Shown here one piece after another: positions 31,796-43,293 of a stretch of 64,000 nucleotides of DNA (position 1 is its first letter; each line of letters begins with the position of its first letter). This DNA comes from Burkholderiales bacterium PBB2 (GTDB lineage Bacteria; Pseudomonadota; Gammaproteobacteria; Burkholderiales; Burkholderiaceae_C). The DNA is taken from contig NKIM01000018.1 of assembly GCA_002255955.1 (NCBI GenBank), positions 52,535 to 116,534 on the forward strand, written 5' to 3'. Both the position numbers and the translations under genes were made by a program. Under the pieces are notes generated by a model, which made no database searches, had not been told where the DNA came from, and saw nothing but the letters and a program-made list of their open reading frames with translations.

Positions 31796-33132
31796 AGAAC
31801 CTCAGCATTCATCGCCCATTGCACCCGCTCCGATCACAGGCCGGTGCCGCCACCTTGGTCGTGGTCATGGTCTTGTTTCTGGTGATGGCCATGGTGGCCG
31901 CCTTTGCCAACCGAAATCTGATCTTCGAGCAACGCATCGCCAGCAACTACTACCGCGCCGGGATTGCCATGGAAGCAGCCGATGCCGGCGTGGAATGGAC
32001 CGAAGCCCAATTGAATGGGCTCAATATCGACAACGCCTGCCTGCCCGATGCAACGCCGGGAGCCAATCGCTTCCGCGACCGGTATCTGGGCACGGACGCA
32101 AGCACTCAAAAGCTTCGCGTCCTAGCCAGCACTACCAACACAGCCGACTGTTCTCTGGTGGCCGGCCAAGGTTGGCAGTGCCGCTGCCCTGCCTTGAGCA
32201 CATGGACCGTGAACGGTGGCGTGCCGGCAGCCACTGCGATGCAGCCCAATTTCCGGGTCAGGCTGATGCCGCAAACTCGTGCAGATGCGCGCCGGCCAGG
32301 TGTGATCCGCATGCGTGTCCAGGCGTGTTCGACAAGTTCAACCACCCTGAATGCGGACGGCACTCGGTCGCTGGACTGCGATGCGCTGAATGTGCGTCGC
32401 GAGAAGCAACTCGCTGACACCTGGATCGAGGCCGACTATGCCCTGCTCAGCGCCTTGAAGATGCCGCCTGCGGCACCGCTCACCTTGGCCGGCGGCGTGA
32501 TCGCCGGGGCTTCGGGGCTGGGGCTGCACAACAGCGCCCCCGGCAGCAACGGCATGCTGCTCGTCGCCGGAGGAACGGCGGCTGGGCTGGACAACAGCCG
32601 GCTCGACAGCATCCCCGGCACACCCGGCTCACTGGCGGTGATCAGCAATGACGCAACGCTGGCGGCCACCACCACCAGTCCGGGGCGTTTTTTCTCCATG
32701 CACTTTGGCATGTCGATGAACAGCTACATCAACCAGCCCGCCATGCGCAAAGTGAGCTGCCCGGATACAGACTGTGCGGCCACCTTGCTGGCTGAGTACA
32801 ACCGCGGCGTGCGCATGGCCTGGGTCGACGGGCCCATGGTGCTGGCCAGCAACATCACCCTGGGCTCAACAAGCAGCCCCATGGTGGTGGTGGTGAATGG
32901 CGCACTGGAGCTGGACGGCCCCATGCAATTGACAGGGCTCCTTTACGCCAAGGGCAATGTGTTGTGGGAAAACGGGCCTGGCGCGCTCTCTCTCCTCAAT
33001 GGCGCGCTGATGGCCGAGGGCAACCTGACCGTCGCCGGGAATGTCGACATCTGGTACCAACCCGGCATCATTGATGCTCTAAAGAACCGCACGGGCAGCT
33101 TTGTGCGCGTGCCGGGCAGCTGGTGGAACTGA
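31792..33132 (+). CDS. pilX: PilX-type minor pilin with long C-terminal domain
   Basis: QAGAATLVVVMVLFLVMAMVAAFANRNLIFEQRIASNYYRAGIAMEAADAGVEW; operon position after pilW. Confidence 0.82.
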   Translation: MKNLSIHRPLHPLRSQAGAATLVVVMVLFLVMAMVAAFANRNLIFEQRIASNYYRAGIAMEAADAGVEWTEAQLNGLNIDNACLPDATPGANRFRDRYLGTDASTQKLRVLASTTNTADCSLVAGQGWQCRCPALSTWTVNGGVPAATAMQPNFRVRLMPQTRADARRPGVIRMRVQACSTSSTTLNADGTRSLDCDALNVRREKQLADTWIEADYALLSALKMPPAAPLTLAGGVIAGASGLGLHNSAPGSNGMLLVAGGTAAGLDNSRLDSIPGTPGSLAVISNDATLAATTTSPGRFFSMHFGMSMNSYINQPAMRKVSCPDTDCAATLLAEYNRGVRMAWVDGPMVLASNITLGSTSSPMVVVVNGALELDGPMQLTGLLYAKGNVLWENGPGALSLLNGALMAEGNLTVAGNVDIWYQPGIIDALKNRTGSFVRVPGSWWN

Positions 33133-33136
33133 GGAC

Positions 33137-34399
33137 ATGAGCTCTCTCCAACGCACTCACCGCAGCCCAGCCGACCGCCGCACCGTCCGCGGCGTGACCT
33201 TGATCGAGGCCCTGGTAGCCATGCTCATCATGGCATTCGGGATGGTGGCCCTGGTGGGCATCCAAAGCACGATGCGGCGCGGCGCCGATCTGGCCAAGCA
33301 GCGCGGCGAAGCGCTGCGGATTGCGCAGCAGGAAATTGAACGCGCTCGGGGTTACTGGACACTTGCCGCCCCCGCCGGCGCACCTGCTGGCACAGTGGAT
33401 TACGCCGGACTCACGACACAAGCCGCCAACAGCGCGGCGGGCGATGCCGACAGCAATGCCACCTTCACGCTGACCCGCACTGTCACCGACTGGAGCGACG
33501 CAAGCGCTGAGCAACCTCAGGCACAGGCAGGACTGAAAGCACTCCGAGTGGAAGTGTCCTGGGTCGATCGCGCCAATGAAACACAGCGTGTGGAGCTGAA
33601 CACCTTCATCGCCAAGGCCGACCCCGCCTTGAGCGGTTCGATGATGGTGCCGCCGGTCTCTTCACCCACCCGCCGCCCCGGCGAGCGTGAAGCCAGCATC
33701 CCGGTCCAAGCCAAGGACCTCGGCAACAAGACCAGCGTGTTCGTGCCCGGCCCCACGGCCACGGTGGCTTGGGTGTTCAACAACCTGACCGGCGTGATCA
33801 CCGGGCGCTGCACGGTGGCCATGGGCACATCGTCGAGCAGCCTGACTTTGCAAGACGTTGAGGCTTGTTCGAACAACACGGTGGGCTATTTGCTGAGTGG
33901 CACCATTCGTTTCTCGAACAGCCTCCGCCCGGATCCGGCCAATCCGGAAGGCTTTGCCTTGCCGCTGGACATGGTGATCACCAACAGCCGGCTTGCCGGC
34001 GCGATTGCGGCACCGACCGTGCAGCAGTGCTTCGACGATGCACCGACCAGCCCCTCCTCGACCATGCCCTTCGTGAGCTACAACTGCTTCATCGAGCCCA
34101 ACAACGGCACGCCGAGAATCTGGTCCGGCCGGGCAGAACTCAGCGGCATCGAATTGACGGGAGCCAATGCCCGCAAGGTCTGCCGCTACAGCGCCGATTA
34201 CGACGGCAATGGCAGCATCAGCAATGCAGAACACCCGGAAAACTACAACGCCGTGAGCTCCTCGCTGGCGCGGCAGAACTTCCTGGTCATCAATGCCAGC
34301 GTGAACCGCTGTCCGAGTGGCGCGCCCATCGATCCAGCCAACGGCGTGTTCGTCAACAGCAACACCGAGCTCCAACAGGCGGCGCCCGCGCAACCCTGA
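33137..34399 (+). CDS. pilV: PilV-type minor pilin with long C-terminal domain
   Basis: RGVTLIEALVAMLIMAFGMVALVGIQSTMRRGADLAKQRGEALRIAQQEIERARG. Confidence 0.82.
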   Translation: MSSLQRTHRSPADRRTVRGVTLIEALVAMLIMAFGMVALVGIQSTMRRGADLAKQRGEALRIAQQEIERARGYWTLAAPAGAPAGTVDYAGLTTQAANSAAGDADSNATFTLTRTVTDWSDASAEQPQAQAGLKALRVEVSWVDRANETQRVELNTFIAKADPALSGSMMVPPVSSPTRRPGEREASIPVQAKDLGNKTSVFVPGPTATVAWVFNNLTGVITGRCTVAMGTSSSSLTLQDVEACSNNTVGYLLSGTIRFSNSLRPDPANPEGFALPLDMVITNSRLAGAIAAPTVQQCFDDAPTSPSSTMPFVSYNCFIEPNNGTPRIWSGRAELSGIELTGANARKVCRYSADYDGNGSISNAEHPENYNAVSSSLARQNFLVINASVNRCPSGAPIDPANGVFVNSNTELQQAAPAQP

Positions 34400-34511
34400 T
34401 CGAGAACCGCGCCCGTCTCTCGTCCTCGGCCATCGGCCTGAGTGACAATCACGTTTTGGTCGCTCGCCTGCAGGCAGCGGCCGCGCACGTGAGACAAGAG
34501 CAAGGACTGCA

Positions 34512-35516
34512 GTGTTCAAGAATTTGATGGTGTACCGCATCGGTGCGGATTGGCAGATCACGGTAGAGCAGATCGAGGACAGCCTGGCGAAGTCGGTTTT
34601 CGTCGAGTGTGGCGCCACCCAGGCACAGTCGCTGGGCTGGGCTTCGCCCCGCGGCATACCCCACGCCCCCCTGGTGGAAGACATTGGCGGCCACTGGCTG
34701 CTGAAGCTGGTGCTGGAGCAGCGTGTGCTGCCCGGCTCGGTGGTGCGCAAGCGCACCGATGAGCTGGCCGCCCGCGTCGAGCAGGAAACCGGCCGCAAGC
34801 CCGGCAAAAAGCAGACCAAGGACCTCAAGGAGCAGGCCACGCTGGAGCTGCTGCCCCAGGCCTTCACCAAACAATCCTCCATCCGGGTCTGGATCGCGCC
34901 GGCTCAGCAGTTGGTGATGATCGACGCCGGCAGTGCCAGCCGGGCCGAAGAGGTGGTCACTTTGCTGGTCAAGGCGCTCGACGGCCTGAACCTGCACCTG
35001 ATCCAGACCGCCGAATCGCCAGCCGTCTGCATGGCCGCCTGGTTGATGGACGGTGTGCCGCCCGAGGGCTTCACCATCGACCGCGAGTGCGAACTCAAGA
35101 GCGGCGACGAGATGAAATCTGTGGTGCGCTACGCTCGCCATGCGCTGGACATTGAAGAGGTGCGCCAGCATCTGCAAAGCGGCAAGGCACCCACCCGCCT
35201 GGCCATGAGCTGGAAGGACCGTGTGTCCTTCATGCTCACCGACACCTTGCAAATCAAGAAGATCAGCTTTCTGGATCTTGCCTTCGAGGGCCGCGACACG
35301 CCCGAGAAGGACGAGGCCTTTGATGCCGACGCCGCCCTGGCCACCGGCGAGCTGTGCAAGCTCATCCCCGAGCTGATCGACGGCCTCGGTGGCGAGCACG
35401 ACTTCTTTGCCGCGGGCGCGGCCTTGGCGGCCATGCCCGCGAGCGAAGCCACGGGCGCGAGCGCTGCCGGAGGCGCCGATGTCTCACAAAACCTCGAAAC
35501 CGCCCCCTGGGATTGA
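34512..35516 (+). CDS. rdgC: Recombination-associated protein RdgC
   Basis: MFKNLMVYRIGADWQITVEQIEDSLAKSVFVECGATQAQSLGWASPRG. Confidence 0.95.
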   Translation: MFKNLMVYRIGADWQITVEQIEDSLAKSVFVECGATQAQSLGWASPRGIPHAPLVEDIGGHWLLKLVLEQRVLPGSVVRKRTDELAARVEQETGRKPGKKQTKDLKEQATLELLPQAFTKQSSIRVWIAPAQQLVMIDAGSASRAEEVVTLLVKALDGLNLHLIQTAESPAVCMAAWLMDGVPPEGFTIDRECELKSGDEMKSVVRYARHALDIEEVRQHLQSGKAPTRLAMSWKDRVSFMLTDTLQIKKISFLDLAFEGRDTPEKDEAFDADAALATGELCKLIPELIDGLGGEHDFFAAGAALAAMPASEATGASAAGGADVSQNLETAPWD

Positions 35517-36681
35517 GCCTGTGAGCGACCGCGCGGCTCCTAGTCGTTCAACCCGCCCGACTCACCTGACCTCAGCGCAGGAGGCCATGGGCCATGCGCT
35601 CAGCTTGGCCGAGCATGCGATCGGCTTGACCGACCCCAACCCGCGGGTCGGCTGCGTCATCGTCGCGGCCGATGGACGGCTGCTTGGCCAAGGTCACACT
35701 CAGGCTGCCGGCCAGGCCCATGCCGAAGTGATGGCCCTGCGCGATGCGCAAGCACGCGGCGAATCGGTGCAGGGCGCGACCGCCTACGTCACGCTCGAGC
35801 CCTGCGCACACCACGGGCGCACGCCGCCCTGCTGTGATGCCTTGATCGCCGCCGGCCTGGGCCGCGTGGTCGCCGCCCTGGAAGACAGCAACCCGCAGGT
35901 GGCCGGCCAGGGCATGGCACGGTTGCGCGCCGCTGGCGTGCAGGCGGAGTGGGTGGAAGACCCCGCTCTCAGCACGGCAGCGCGCGAGCTGAACCTCGGT
36001 TTTCTCTCCCGCATGCAGCGCGGCCGGCCCTTTGTGCGCATGAAGATGGCCGCATCCCTGGACGGCCGCACGGCCCTGGAGAACGGCGTCAGCCAATGGA
36101 TCACCGGCCCGGCCGCCCGCCAGGACGGACATGCCTGGCGCAAGCGCGCGGGCGCCGTGCTCAGCGGCATCGGCACCGTGCGCGATGACGACCCGCGGCT
36201 CGATGTGCGCCTGGTCGACACCGTCTTGCAACCGATGCGCGTCATCGTTGACTCCCGGCTTGAAATATCGCCCGCGGCCCGGTTACTGGCGCCACCGGGT
36301 CAGGTCTTGCTCTGCCACGCGCTTGAGTCGCTAGAGGGGCATGCAATGGCTGCCTCACTGCGCGAAAAAGGCGCCGAGTTAATCAGCCTGCCGGGCCCGG
36401 GCGGCAAGGTCGATCTGCCTGCCTTGCTCGACGAACTGGGCCGGCGCGGCATCAACGAGCTCCATGTCGAAGCCGGGCACAAGCTCAACGGCTCCCTGCT
36501 GCGCGCTGGCTTGGTGGACGAACTCCTGGTCTACCTGGCCCCGCTGCTGCTGGGCCCGGGGCGCGAACTGGCTGCCCTGCCCGCCCTGAGCCAGCTCGAC
36601 CAGGCCCAGCCCTGGCAATGGCAAGAATGCACGCCGATCGGCGAGGATCTGCGCCTGCGGGCCCGACCGCTGCGCGATTGA
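35479..36681 (+). CDS. ribD: Bifunctional diaminohydroxyphosphoribosylaminopyrimidine deaminase / 5-amino-6-(5-phosphoribosylamino)uracil reductase
   Basis: [49 protein letters not shown]; start uncertain (35479 ATG overlaps rdgC, 35521 GTG alternative). Confidence 0.94.
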   Translation: MSHKTSKPPPGIEPVSDRAAPSRSTRPTHLTSAQEAMGHALSLAEHAIGLTDPNPRVGCVIVAADGRLLGQGHTQAAGQAHAEVMALRDAQARGESVQGATAYVTLEPCAHHGRTPPCCDALIAAGLGRVVAALEDSNPQVAGQGMARLRAAGVQAEWVEDPALSTAARELNLGFLSRMQRGRPFVRMKMAASLDGRTALENGVSQWITGPAARQDGHAWRKRAGAVLSGIGTVRDDDPRLDVRLVDTVLQPMRVIVDSRLEISPAARLLAPPGQVLLCHALESLEGHAMAASLREKGAELISLPGPGGKVDLPALLDELGRRGINELHVEAGHKLNGSLLRAGLVDELLVYLAPLLLGPGRELAALPALSQLDQAQPWQWQECTPIGEDLRLRARPLRD

Positions 36682-36729
36682 TGACCCCGCTCCAGTTGGA
36701 GCGGCCCTGCCCCGCCTACAATCGGGTTT

Positions 36730-37830
36730 ATGCCCATATCTCCCGTCCCCGAGTTGGTGGCCGAGCTTGCAGCCGGCCGTATGGTGATCCTGGTTGACGA
36801 AGAAGACCGCGAAAACGAGGGTGACCTCGTGCTGGCGGCCGACCATGTCACGCCAGAGGCGATCAACTTCATGGCCAAGTACGGCCGTGGCCTGATCTGC
36901 CTGACCCTCACCCGCGAGCGCTGCGAGCGCCTGCAGCTGCCGCCCATGGCCAGCCGCAATGGCACCAAGCACGCCACCGCCTTCACCGTCTCCATCGAGG
37001 CCGCCACCGGCGTCACCACCGGCATCTCGGCCGCCGACCGTGCGCGCACGGTTCAGGCCGCCGTGGCCCGCGGTGCCGAGGCGCGCGACCTGGTGCAGCC
37101 CGGCCACATCTTCCCGCTGCAAGCCCAGGATGGCGGCGTGCTGATGCGCGCCGGTCACACCGAAGCCGGCTGCGACTTTGCCCAGATGGCCGGCCTGACG
37201 CCCGCCGCGGTGATTTGCGAAATCATGAAGGACGACGGCACCATGGCCCGTCTGCCCGACCTGATCGAGTTCGCCAAGGAGCATGGGCTCAAGATCGGCA
37301 CCATTGCCGACCTGATCGAATACCGCAGCCGCAACGAAACCCTGATCAGCCGCGTGGCCCAGCGCAAGCTGCAGACCGCCCAGGGCGAGTTCGATTGCAG
37401 CGTCTATACCGACCGCACCGGAGCCACCCACCTGGCCCTGAGCAAGGGCCAGTGGTCAGCCAGCGACGAAGTGCTGGTGCGCGTGCACGAGCCCCTGTCA
37501 GTGCTCGACCTGCTGGACACCGGCTCCTGCGCCCACTCCTGGCCGCTTCCCGCTGCCCTGGCCGAGCTGCAAGCCGCCCCCTGCGGCGTGGCCGTGCTGC
37601 TGAACTGCGGCGAAGAAGCCGGCAGCCTGCTGGCACGCCTGCAAGCCAGCGAACCCGCCCAACCACCGCGTACGGTGATGGACCTGCGCACCTACGGCGT
37701 GGGCGCGCAAATCCTGCGTGAACTCGGCGTGCACAAGATGCGCCTGCTCGGCAGCCCGCGCCGCATGCCCAGCATGACCGGCTACGGCCTGGAAGTCACC
37801 GGCTTCAAAGCCGCCACCCCTAACTCCTGA
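36730..37830 (+). CDS. ribBA: 3,4-dihydroxy-2-butanone-4-phosphate synthase fused to a GTP cyclohydrolase II-like domain
   Basis: [41 protein letters not shown]-terminal RibA-like domain lacks canonical Zn-binding Cys motif. Confidence 0.93.
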   Translation: MPISPVPELVAELAAGRMVILVDEEDRENEGDLVLAADHVTPEAINFMAKYGRGLICLTLTRERCERLQLPPMASRNGTKHATAFTVSIEAATGVTTGISAADRARTVQAAVARGAEARDLVQPGHIFPLQAQDGGVLMRAGHTEAGCDFAQMAGLTPAAVICEIMKDDGTMARLPDLIEFAKEHGLKIGTIADLIEYRSRNETLISRVAQRKLQTAQGEFDCSVYTDRTGATHLALSKGQWSASDEVLVRVHEPLSVLDLLDTGSCAHSWPLPAALAELQAAPCGVAVLLNCGEEAGSLLARLQASEPAQPPRTVMDLRTYGVGAQILRELGVHKMRLLGSPRRMPSMTGYGLEVTGFKAATPNS

Positions 37831-37844
37831 GAAGAGCGCACACC

Positions 37845-38318
37845 ATGCAAGGATCGGACAAAGGCCACGCCGCGGCTCAAGCCTCGCTGAACGGGCAAGA
37901 CTTGCGCATCGGCATCGTGCAAGCCCGCTTCAACCACGCCATCACCAGCCGCCTGGCCAAGGCCTGCGTGGCCGAACTCAAGGCCCTGGGTGTGGACGAA
38001 AAGCACATCCGCCTCGTCACCGTGCCGGGCGCCCTGGAAGTGCCCATCGCCCTCAATGCCATGGCCGACAGCCAGGACTACAGCGCCCTGGTGGCCCTGG
38101 GCTGCATCATCCGTGGTGAGACCTACCACTTCGAGCTGGTCGCCAACGAGAGTGGCGCGGCCATCACGCGCGTGGGCCTGGACAACCAGATCGCCATCGC
38201 CAACGCGATCCTGACGGTCGAGAACGAAGAACAAGCCTGGGCACGCGCCGAGGAAAAAGGCCGCGACGCGGCCCGTGTGGCGGTCGAGATGGCCAATTTG
38301 ATGGAAGACCTGCAGTGA
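37845..38318 (+). CDS. ribH: 6,7-dimethyl-8-ribityllumazine synthase
   Basis: [48 protein letters not shown]. Confidence 0.96.
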   Translation: MQGSDKGHAAAQASLNGQDLRIGIVQARFNHAITSRLAKACVAELKALGVDEKHIRLVTVPGALEVPIALNAMADSQDYSALVALGCIIRGETYHFELVANESGAAITRVGLDNQIAIANAILTVENEEQAWARAEEKGRDAARVAVEMANLMEDLQ

Positions 38319-38854
38319 ACACGATCAACAAGAGCGCGACAGCCGCCACGCCGAGCACCAGCAAGAGCGCCAGCGCCCCGCGCAAGCGCGTGCAGCCCAA
38401 GTCAGCCCGCCGCCGCTCGCGCGAAGCGGCGCTGCAAGGCCTGTATCAGTGGCTGATCACCGGCGATGACGTCGGCACCATCGACGCCCACATGCGCGAA
38501 CAGCAAGACTTCGACAAGGCCGACCGCGCCCATTTCGATGCCCTGCTGAACGGATGCATCCTGGAAGCGCCCGATCTCGATGGCGTGCTGGCGCGCCATG
38601 TGGACCGCAAGACCACCGAGCTCTCGCCCATCGAGCACGCCGTGCTGATGATTGGCGCCTACGAGCTCAAGCACTGCATCGACATCCCCTACAAGGTGGC
38701 CATCAACGAAGCGGTGGAGCTGGCCAAGGCCTTTGGCGGCACCGATGGTCACAAGTACGTCAACGGCGTGCTGGACCGCGCCGCAGGTGACCTGCGCCCG
38801 CTGGAAGTGAGCGCGCGTGGCAAGTCCGGCAGCGGGAGTTCCGCTTCGAAATGA
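38315..38854 (+). CDS. nusB: Transcription antitermination factor NusB
   Basis: [20 protein letters not shown]...[53 protein letters not shown]. Confidence 0.95.
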   Translation: MNTINKSATAATPSTSKSASAPRKRVQPKSARRRSREAALQGLYQWLITGDDVGTIDAHMREQQDFDKADRAHFDALLNGCILEAPDLDGVLARHVDRKTTELSPIEHAVLMIGAYELKHCIDIPYKVAINEAVELAKAFGGTDGHKYVNGVLDRAAGDLRPLEVSARGKSGSGSSASK

Positions 38855-40062
38855 AGCTGGCCGGCCGACTCGACCACATCGAGCCTTTCTATGTGATGGA
38901 GTGCAGCAAGGCTGCGGCCGAGCTGGCGCGCGGCCCCATCTGCGACCCGGCTCAGGGCGGCCGCCCCATGGTCTTTCTGAACATCGGCGAGCCCGACTTT
39001 GGCGCGCCCGCGGCCGTGCAAGCGGCGGCGCAGGCCTGCATCAGCGCCGGCCGCACCCAATACACCCCGGCCACCGGCCTGCCCGCGCTGCGTCAGGCCC
39101 TGTCCGATTGGTATGGCCAGAGATGGGGTCTGACGATCGTGCCCGAGCGCATCGTCATCACCGCCGGCGCTTCGGCGGGCTTGCAGCTGGTCTGCCAGGC
39201 CTTGTTCGAAGCCGGCGATCAGGTGCTGATGCCCGACCCCTGCTACCCCTGCAACCGGCATTTCGTCGCTGCAGTGGACGCTGAGGCGGTGCTGCTGCCC
39301 GCCGGGCCCGAGCAGCGTTTTCAGCCCAGCCCGGCCCAGGTGCGAGACGCCTGGACCGCGCAGACCCGCGGCGTGCTGCTGGCCTCGCCCAGCAATCCGA
39401 CCGGCACCTCGATCGAACCCGAGGCCTTGCGCGAGATCGTGGCCACCGTGCGCGCGCGCGGCGGCGTGACCATCGTCGATGAGATCTATCTCGGCCTCAG
39501 CCAGGACGCTCGCTTTGAGCACAGCGCACTGGCGCTGGGCGAGGACGTGATCTCGGTCAACAGCTTCTCCAAATACTTCAGCATGACCGGCTGGCGCCTG
39601 GGCTGGCTGGTGTTGCCGCCCGCGCTGGTGGCGCCAATCGAGAAGCTGGCGCAAAACCTCTTCATCTGCCCCAGCAGCATTGCCCAACATGCCGCCCTGG
39701 CCTGCTTCGAGCCCGACAGCCTGGCCATCTACGAACAACGCCGTGCGGCCTTCCGTGAGCGGCGCGATTACATCGTGCCGGCGCTGCAAGCCCTGGGCCT
39801 GCGCGTGCCGGTGTTGCCGGACGGTGCTTTTTACGTCTGGATGGATGCCTCGGACTTCTGCTCCGAAAGCCGCAGCAGCTGGGAGCTGGCCTTTGATCTG
39901 ATGCGCAGCGCCCAGATCGCCCTGACGCCCGGCCGCGACTTCGGCCGCAGCGGCAGCGAACACTGGCTGCGCCTGTCCTACGCCAGCAGCATGGACGATC
40001 TGCGCGAGGCCGTGGCTCGGCTGGCCGAGCAACTGCCGTGTTACCGGATCGCATCCGCATGA
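38851..40062 (+). CDS. Class I/II PLP-dependent aminotransferase
   Basis: [47 protein letters not shown]. Confidence 0.92.
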   Translation: MKLAGRLDHIEPFYVMECSKAAAELARGPICDPAQGGRPMVFLNIGEPDFGAPAAVQAAAQACISAGRTQYTPATGLPALRQALSDWYGQRWGLTIVPERIVITAGASAGLQLVCQALFEAGDQVLMPDPCYPCNRHFVAAVDAEAVLLPAGPEQRFQPSPAQVRDAWTAQTRGVLLASPSNPTGTSIEPEALREIVATVRARGGVTIVDEIYLGLSQDARFEHSALALGEDVISVNSFSKYFSMTGWRLGWLVLPPALVAPIEKLAQNLFICPSSIAQHAALACFEPDSLAIYEQRRAAFRERRDYIVPALQALGLRVPVLPDGAFYVWMDASDFCSESRSSWELAFDLMRSAQIALTPGRDFGRSGSEHWLRLSYASSMDDLREAVARLAEQLPCYRIASA

Positions 40063-40547
40063 GCTCGAAGGACATGAACCCTGACGCAAGCGCCGTTGCA
40101 CCCGTTTTTGAACATGGCCTGCGCGTGTACTGGGAGGACACCGACGCCGGTGGCGTGGTGTTCTATGCCAATTACCTGAAGTTTTTCGAACGCGCCCGCA
40201 CCGAATGGCTGCGCCGCCTCGGCTTTGGCCAGGAGGCCATGCGCCATGAATCGGGCGTGATGTTCGTGGTCGGCCAGACCTCGGTGCGTTATCTTCGCCC
40301 GGCACGGCTGGATGACTGGCTGTTCGTCACCGTCGAGCCACGCGAGCTCGGTCGTGCGAGCATGCTGGTCTTTCAGCAGGCCTTCATCGAAGGGCCACAG
40401 GGCCGGCGCCTGCTCGCCGAAGGCGAGATCCGCATTGGCTGCGTGTCCGCTCAGCTCGCGGGCAGCGATGCGATTGCCGAATTCAAACCCTGCCGTATTC
40501 CTGCCTCGGTGATCGAGGCGCTCCAAAAACCTGTTGTGGCTCTATGA
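40059..40547 (+). CDS. ybgC: YbgC-type acyl-CoA thioesterase (Tol-Pal associated)
   Basis: LRVYWEDTDAGGVVFYANYLKFFERARTEWLRRLG; directly upstream of tolQ. Confidence 0.93.
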   Translation: MSSKDMNPDASAVAPVFEHGLRVYWEDTDAGGVVFYANYLKFFERARTEWLRRLGFGQEAMRHESGVMFVVGQTSVRYLRPARLDDWLFVTVEPRELGRASMLVFQQAFIEGPQGRRLLAEGEIRIGCVSAQLAGSDAIAEFKPCRIPASVIEALQKPVVAL

Positions 40548-41242
40548 ACCAAGACCTTTCCATCGTCGCCCTGATCATGCACGCCAGCCTGGCAGTGCAG
40601 CTGGTGATTGCTGCCTTGCTGACCGTGTCGCTGGCCAGCTGGAGTGTGATTTTCAGCAAGCTGATCTCGCTCTCGCGCATCAAGAAGGGCAACGAGGATT
40701 TCGAGCAGGAGTTCTGGTCGGGCAAGAACCTCAACGAGCTCTACACCGCCGTCAACGGCAAGACCGGTGGCGCGCCGCTGGAGCGCATCTTCGCTTCGGG
40801 CATGCGCGAATTTCTGAAGCTGCGTGAGCGTCGCGTGGTCGAACCCACCGCCCTGCTCGACGGCTCGCGCCGCGCCATGCGCGCCAGCTTCCAGCGCGAG
40901 ATGGACACCATGGAGAGCAACCTCTCCTTCCTGGCCTCGGTCGGCTCGGTCTCGCCCTACGTCGGCCTGTTCGGCACCATCTGGGGCATCATGCATGCCT
41001 TCGTCGGCCTGTCGAATGTGCAGCAGGTGACCCTGGCCACCGTGGCACCCGGCATTGCCGAAGCCCTGGTGGCCACGGCCATCGGCCTGTTCGCTGCCAT
41101 CCCTGCCGTGCTGGCCTACAACCGCTTCGCGCGCCAGATCGACCGCAGCGCCATCACCCTGGAATCCTTCATCGAAGAGTTCTCGAACATCCTGCAGCGC
41201 AACGCCACCCTGCCCGCCCAGCCGGCCGGCCCGGCGCGCTGA
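40544..41242 (+). CDS. tolQ: Tol-Pal system protein TolQ
   Basis: 232 aa; SVSPYVGLFGTIWGIMHAFVGLSNVQQVTLATVAPGIAEALVATAIGLFAAIPAVLAYNRF. Confidence 0.95.
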   Translation: MNQDLSIVALIMHASLAVQLVIAALLTVSLASWSVIFSKLISLSRIKKGNEDFEQEFWSGKNLNELYTAVNGKTGGAPLERIFASGMREFLKLRERRVVEPTALLDGSRRAMRASFQREMDTMESNLSFLASVGSVSPYVGLFGTIWGIMHAFVGLSNVQQVTLATVAPGIAEALVATAIGLFAAIPAVLAYNRFARQIDRSAITLESFIEEFSNILQRNATLPAQPAGPAR

Positions 41243-41261
41243 GCACACGGAGCCCGCCACC

Positions 41262-41717
<456 letters not shown>

Positions 41718-41724
41718 TCCGGCC

Positions 41725-42651
41725 ATGAGCAGCCTGCCCCTGGGTGCCCGCCACCTGCATGATCCCCTGCGCCCGCCGGCCCCGCCCGGCATGGGCCGCG
41801 GTTTTGCCTTCGCCCTGATCGCCCACGCGGCCCTGCTGGCCGCGCTCAGCGCGGGCGTCAGCTGGCGCACGCAGGACCCGCCGGCCTTTGAGGCGGAGCT
41901 GTGGTCCGCCGTGCCGCAAGCCGCCGCGCCAAAGCTGGTCGAGCCGGAGCCGGAACCCGAGCCGCCCAAGCCTGAGCCCAAGCCCGAGCCCAAGGTCCAA
42001 CAGCCCAGCCCCGAAGAACTCCAGGCCGAGCGCGATGCCGAGATCGCCATCGCCAAGGCCAAGGAGAAAAAGAAGCTGGAGGCCGAACGGCAGCGCCTGG
42101 CCGAACTGGAAGCCGAGCGCAAAAAGCAGCTGGCCCTGAAGGAAAAGGAAAAGCTCGAACGCGAGCGCGAGAAGCAGCTGCAGGCCAAGCGCGAAGCCGA
42201 AGACAAGCTCAAGAAAGAGAAGCTCGACAAGCAGCTCAAAGACAAGCAAGCCAAGGCCGAAGAAGCCAAACGCGAAGCCAAGCTGGAGGCGCAGCGCCAG
42301 GAGAACCTGCGCCGTATCCAGGGCATGGCCGGCGCCAGCGGCGGCCCCAGCGCCACGGGCACCGCGCTCAAGAGCTCCGGCCCCTCAGCCAGTTATGGCG
42401 GCCGCATCAAGGCGCGCGTGCGCCCCAACATCATCTACACCGACGCCCCGAGCGGCAACCCAGTGGCCGAGGTGGAGGTGCGCACCGCCCCCGATGGCAC
42501 CATCATCGCCCGCAAGCTGCTCAAGCCCAGCGGCGATGCCGAGTGGGACAAAGCCGTGCTGCGCGCCATCGACAAGACCGAGACCCTGCCGCGCGACACC
42601 GACGGCCGCGTGCCGCCGGTGCTGGTGATCAGCTTCCAGCCGCGCGAGTGA
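41725..42651 (+). CDS. tolA: Tol-Pal system protein TolA
   Basis: TM, Pro/Glu then Lys/Glu/Ala coiled-coil region, C-terminal TonB-like domain (YGGRIKARVRPNIIYTDAPSGNPVAEVEVRTAPDGTIIARKLLKPSG). Confidence 0.93.
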   Translation: MSSLPLGARHLHDPLRPPAPPGMGRGFAFALIAHAALLAALSAGVSWRTQDPPAFEAELWSAVPQAAAPKLVEPEPEPEPPKPEPKPEPKVQQPSPEELQAERDAEIAIAKAKEKKKLEAERQRLAELEAERKKQLALKEKEKLEREREKQLQAKREAEDKLKKEKLDKQLKDKQAKAEEAKREAKLEAQRQENLRRIQGMAGASGGPSATGTALKSSGPSASYGGRIKARVRPNIIYTDAPSGNPVAEVEVRTAPDGTIIARKLLKPSGDAEWDKAVLRAIDKTETLPRDTDGRVPPVLVISFQPRE

Positions 42652-42667
42652 GGGAGTGGGTGATGGT

Positions 42668-43192
42668 TCAGGCGCGTGCCGCCCGGCGTGCGCCCCACCA
42701 GGCATCCAGCGACCAGGGGCCGGCGCCCCAAAGCGCCAGCATCAGCAGCAAGGCCCCCCAGAGCTGATGGCCCAGCAGCGCAGCCGGCGCGATCTCGCTG
42801 AGGCTGAGCACGGCCATCACATTGACCACGCTCAGGCCCAGGGCAGCGAAGCGGCCGCCCAAGCCCAGCACCAGCAACACGGGCAGCGCCAACTCTCCCG
42901 CGGTGCCCAGGTAGGCCGCCAGCTCCGGCGGCAAGAGCGGCACCTGATACTCGTCCTCGAACAAGGCCAAGGTGCTGGACCAATCGCGCAGCTTGCTCAG
43001 GCCTGAGAGCCAAAACACCTTGGCGACAAACAGGCGCGCCAACAGACTGGCCAGGCCCTGGGCCTGAAGCTCCACGGTTTGCAACCAGGCGGGCAGCGCT
43101 GCCACGCCGGGCGGCGGTGAACGGCGCGGACCGGCGTCTGCCATCAAGAAACCCAAGGCGGCCCGCAGGCCCTGCATCCAACGAGTCGCCAT
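42668..43192 (-). CDS. DoxX family membrane protein (bufferin-cluster associated)
   Basis: 174 aa; LLARLFVAKVFWLSGLSKLRDW...ELALPVLLVLGLGGRFAALGLSVVNVMAVLS. Confidence 0.87.
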   Translation of the reverse strand: MATRWMQGLRAALGFLMADAGPRRSPPPGVAALPAWLQTVELQAQGLASLLARLFVAKVFWLSGLSKLRDWSSTLALFEDEYQVPLLPPELAAYLGTAGELALPVLLVLGLGGRFAALGLSVVNVMAVLSLSEIAPAALLGHQLWGALLLMLALWGAGPWSLDAWWGARRAARA

Positions 43193-43293
43193 GGCGCCTC
43201 CTTTTCACATCAGCGAATTGAAATTTGAAAGTTCAAAGCTGGCCCAGGCGGACTTACCCGCCCGGAGCCGAGCCATGAAGGGCAATGGGCCGC

